Assembly (NCBI RefSeq): GCF_001767395.1
Contig: NZ_CP017014.1
Location: forward strand, 2,240,501-2,304,500
From: Rhodococcus sp. WMMA185
GTDB taxonomy: Bacteria > Actinomycetota > Actinomycetes > Mycobacteriales > Mycobacteriaceae
Direction of reading: 5' to 3'
DNA length: 64,000 nt
The notes beneath the pieces are model-generated. The model worked only from the letters and a program-made list of their open reading frames with translations. It made no database searches and was not told the DNA's origin. Position 1 is the first letter of the stretch, and the number at the start of each line of letters is the position of its first letter. This document shows, piece by piece, positions 62,592 to 64,000 of this stretch. The translations under genes were made by a program, and so were the position numbers.

Positions 62592-64000
62592 CTACGGGGT
62601 GACGTCGCCGATCGCCTGGTCGAGCAGGCTACGCCGATACTGCTCGAGGGCAACGAGGTCGCCGAGTAGGGAGTGGAACTCGTCCGACTCCGCCGCGGGC
62701 GAGATCCGCTGCAGTTTGGACTTGAGCTCTGCTACCTGCTCGCCGACCCACACCTCCTGAAGGCGTGCGATGACACCGGAGATGTACCGGGGGACGGTGT
62801 CCTCTTCGGCAGGCAACGGCTCGACCGCGAGCTCCGACACAAGCGACGAGGCGGTGACGTCCTCGACGCCCCGGCTGACTGCGTCGACCCATTCGGCGCC
62901 CCCGAGGCCCGCGCTCGTACCTCCGGCGGCGATCATCGACTGACGGATTGCGACGTAAGCGGGATGGGTGAAGGTCTCCACCGGGAGCGAGTCGAACACG
63001 GTTCCCGCGATCGACGGGTACTGCAACGCGGCCTTGAGCGCCTCCCGCTGCGCCCACAGCGTCGGATCGTTCGGCCGAGGCCGCGAGATCCCGACCGGCA
63101 ACTGCGGGGTGTCCGCCTCGCCGTCTCGGGCCGTCTTCTTTCGCGGTGGCGCCGGCATGGATCCGCGGGTGGATGCGCGCTTGCGTGCCTCGTCGCGCAC
63201 CCGCTGCCGGACCGCGGGAATGTCGTCCCATCCGACCCAACCGGACAACTGGACGGCATAGCTGTCGCGCAGCGTCGGCTCTTTGATCTGGGCGACGACG
63301 GGCACTGTGCGCCGCAGAGCTTCTACCCGACCCTCGGCGGTCTCGAGGTCGTGCTCGGTGAGCAGCGACTTGACCACGAACTCGAACATCGGGGTCCGGC
63401 GTGCCACCAAATCACGGACGGCGGCGTCGCCTGACTTCTGCCGCAGTTCACATGGGTCCATGCCCTCCGGCGCAATCGCCACGAAGGTCTGCCCGGCCAT
63501 CTTCTGGTCACCCTCGAACGCCTTCATCGCCGCGGCCTGACCGGCGGCATCACCGTCGAACGTGTAGATGATCTCACCACGAAAGTAGCTGTCGTCCATC
63601 AGCAAGCGCCGGAGCAATACGAGGTGGTCGTCGCCGAACGCGGTGCCGCATGCGGCGACAGCGGTCTTGACTCCCGCCTGGTGCATCGCCATGACGTCGG
63701 TGTAGCCCTCGACGACCACCGCTTGATGACCCTTCGCGATCTCCCGCTTCGCGAGATCGAGACCGAACAGCACCTGGGATTTCTTGTACAGCATGGTTTC
63801 CGGTGTATTGACGTACTTGCCCGGCATGGTGTCGTCATCGAACAACTTGCGCGCACCGAAGCCGATGACGTCGCCGGACAAGTTGCGTATGGGCCACAGC
63901 AATCGCCGACGAAAGCGGTCTATGTGACCGCGACGCCCTTGCTTCGACAGCCCTGCAGCCTCGAGTTCCTTGACATCGAACCCCATACCCAGCAGATGCT
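62592..64000 (-). CDS. dnaG: DNA primase DnaG (partial, 5' end missing)
   Basis: Replicative primase that makes RNA primers at the fork. The window holds the C-terminal about 469 codons; the N-terminal zinc-binding domain and part of the catalytic core lie beyond base 64000. Visible are RRLLWPIRNLSGDVIGFGAR, the Toprim metal motifs VVVEGYTDVMAMHQAG and TFDGDAAGQAA, and the DnaB-interaction domain at the C-terminus ending LLDQAIGDVTP. A Pro/Lys/Arg-rich linker (RGSMPAPPRKKTARDG) precedes the helicase-binding part. It is convergent with the small Rv2342-like gene, 25 bases away. Confidence 0.97.
   Translation of the reverse strand, partial: HLLGMGFDVKELEAAGLSKQGRRGHIDRFRRRLLWPIRNLSGDVIGFGARKLFDDDTMPGKYVNTPETMLYKKSQVLFGLDLAKREIAKGHQAVVVEGYTDVMAMHQAGVKTAVAACGTAFGDDHLVLLRRLLMDDSYFRGEIIYTFDGDAAGQAAAMKAFEGDQKMAGQTFVAIAPEGMDPCELRQKSGDAAVRDLVARRTPMFEFVVKSLLTEHDLETAEGRVEALRRTVPVVAQIKEPTLRDSYAVQLSGWVGWDDIPAVRQRVRDEARKRASTRGSMPAPPRKKTARDGEADTPQLPVGISRPRPNDPTLWAQREALKAALQYPSIAGTVFDSLPVETFTHPAYVAIRQSMIAAGGTSAGLGGAEWVDAVSRGVEDVTASSLVSELAVEPLPAEEDTVPRYISGVIARLQEVWVGEQVAELKSKLQRISPAAESDEFHSLLGDLVALEQYRRSLLDQAIGDVTP

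Overview
The window is chromosomal DNA of a mycolic-acid-producing actinobacterium, most likely Rhodococcus. The evidence is high GC with strong third-position GC, GTG/TTG starts, an actinobacterial FAS-II cluster (fabD-acpM-kasA-accD6), GlnA1/GlnE/GlnA2, a CaeA-type lipoprotein and DlaT with two lipoyl domains. As I recall the M. tuberculosis gene order, this follows Rv2207-Rv2247 closely and then jumps to the asnT-Rv2342-dnaG neighbourhood. Genus and synteny are inferences from protein resemblance; no database was searched.

Layout. 1-1 kb: end of cobT, then cobS. 1-12.4 kb: ilvE, pepA, the lipoate/acyltransferase block (dlaT, TIGR01777 epimerase, lipB, lipA), two membrane proteins, and glnA1 behind a tandem GlnR-type operator. 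12.4-22.9 kb is accessory: hyuBA, a secreted seven-repeat YVTN beta-propeller, an unexplained 0.85-kb gap, a four-gene osmoprotectant ABC importer and an EEP-family membrane protein. 22.9-30 kb: glnE-glnA2, caeA, panB. 30-36.8 kb is mixed: lipoprotein, prolyl iminopeptidase, a small SPOR-like protein, a 30-codon ORF with its own terminator, a secreted Ig-like protein, a HadA/HadB-like pair, rnpB, DUF1697 and an ArsB-like carrier. 36.8-44 kb: RNase H/phosphatase, zinc-ribbon protein, Nif3, cobC, ptkA-ptpA, SURF1, cobD. 44-47.2 kb: small ORFs, a COG0523 GTPase under a Zur-like palindrome, a secreted tyrosine phosphatase. 47.3-57.5 kb: tRNA-Val, ahpE, DUF3052, aceE, mabR and the FAS-II operon. 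57.6-64 kb: DUF3145, serine hydrolase, an NDMA-type alcohol dehydrogenase with a KstR-like box upstream, a DinB protein, tRNA-Met(CAT), a graveyard of gene remnants, tRNA-Asn, a small Rv2342-like protein, and dnaG running off the end.

How the genes work together. Lipoylated DlaT is fed by LipB/LipA and partners AceE in pyruvate dehydrogenase, supplying acetyl-CoA. AccD6, FabD, AcpM and KasA use acyl-CoA and malonyl units for mycolate precursor elongation, under MabR. GlnA1, GlnE and GlnA2 form the ammonia-assimilation unit. cobT, cobS, cobC and cobD are late cobalamin-assembly genes in three places.

Most of the window is ordinary core genome. I found no CRISPR array, prophage, insertion sequence or obvious new defence system. 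The most interesting signals are regulatory: a KstR-type box before the alcohol dehydrogenase, a two-box GlnR operator, a Zur-like palindrome over a leaderless promoter beside an undescribed 57-aa ORF, a candidate MabR operator, and about fifteen starts with a TANNNT -10 motif six to eight bases before the start codon. Also notable are the 30-codon ORF with ribosome site and terminator, an AhpE with an extra cysteine, and broken gene ends beside two tRNA genes.
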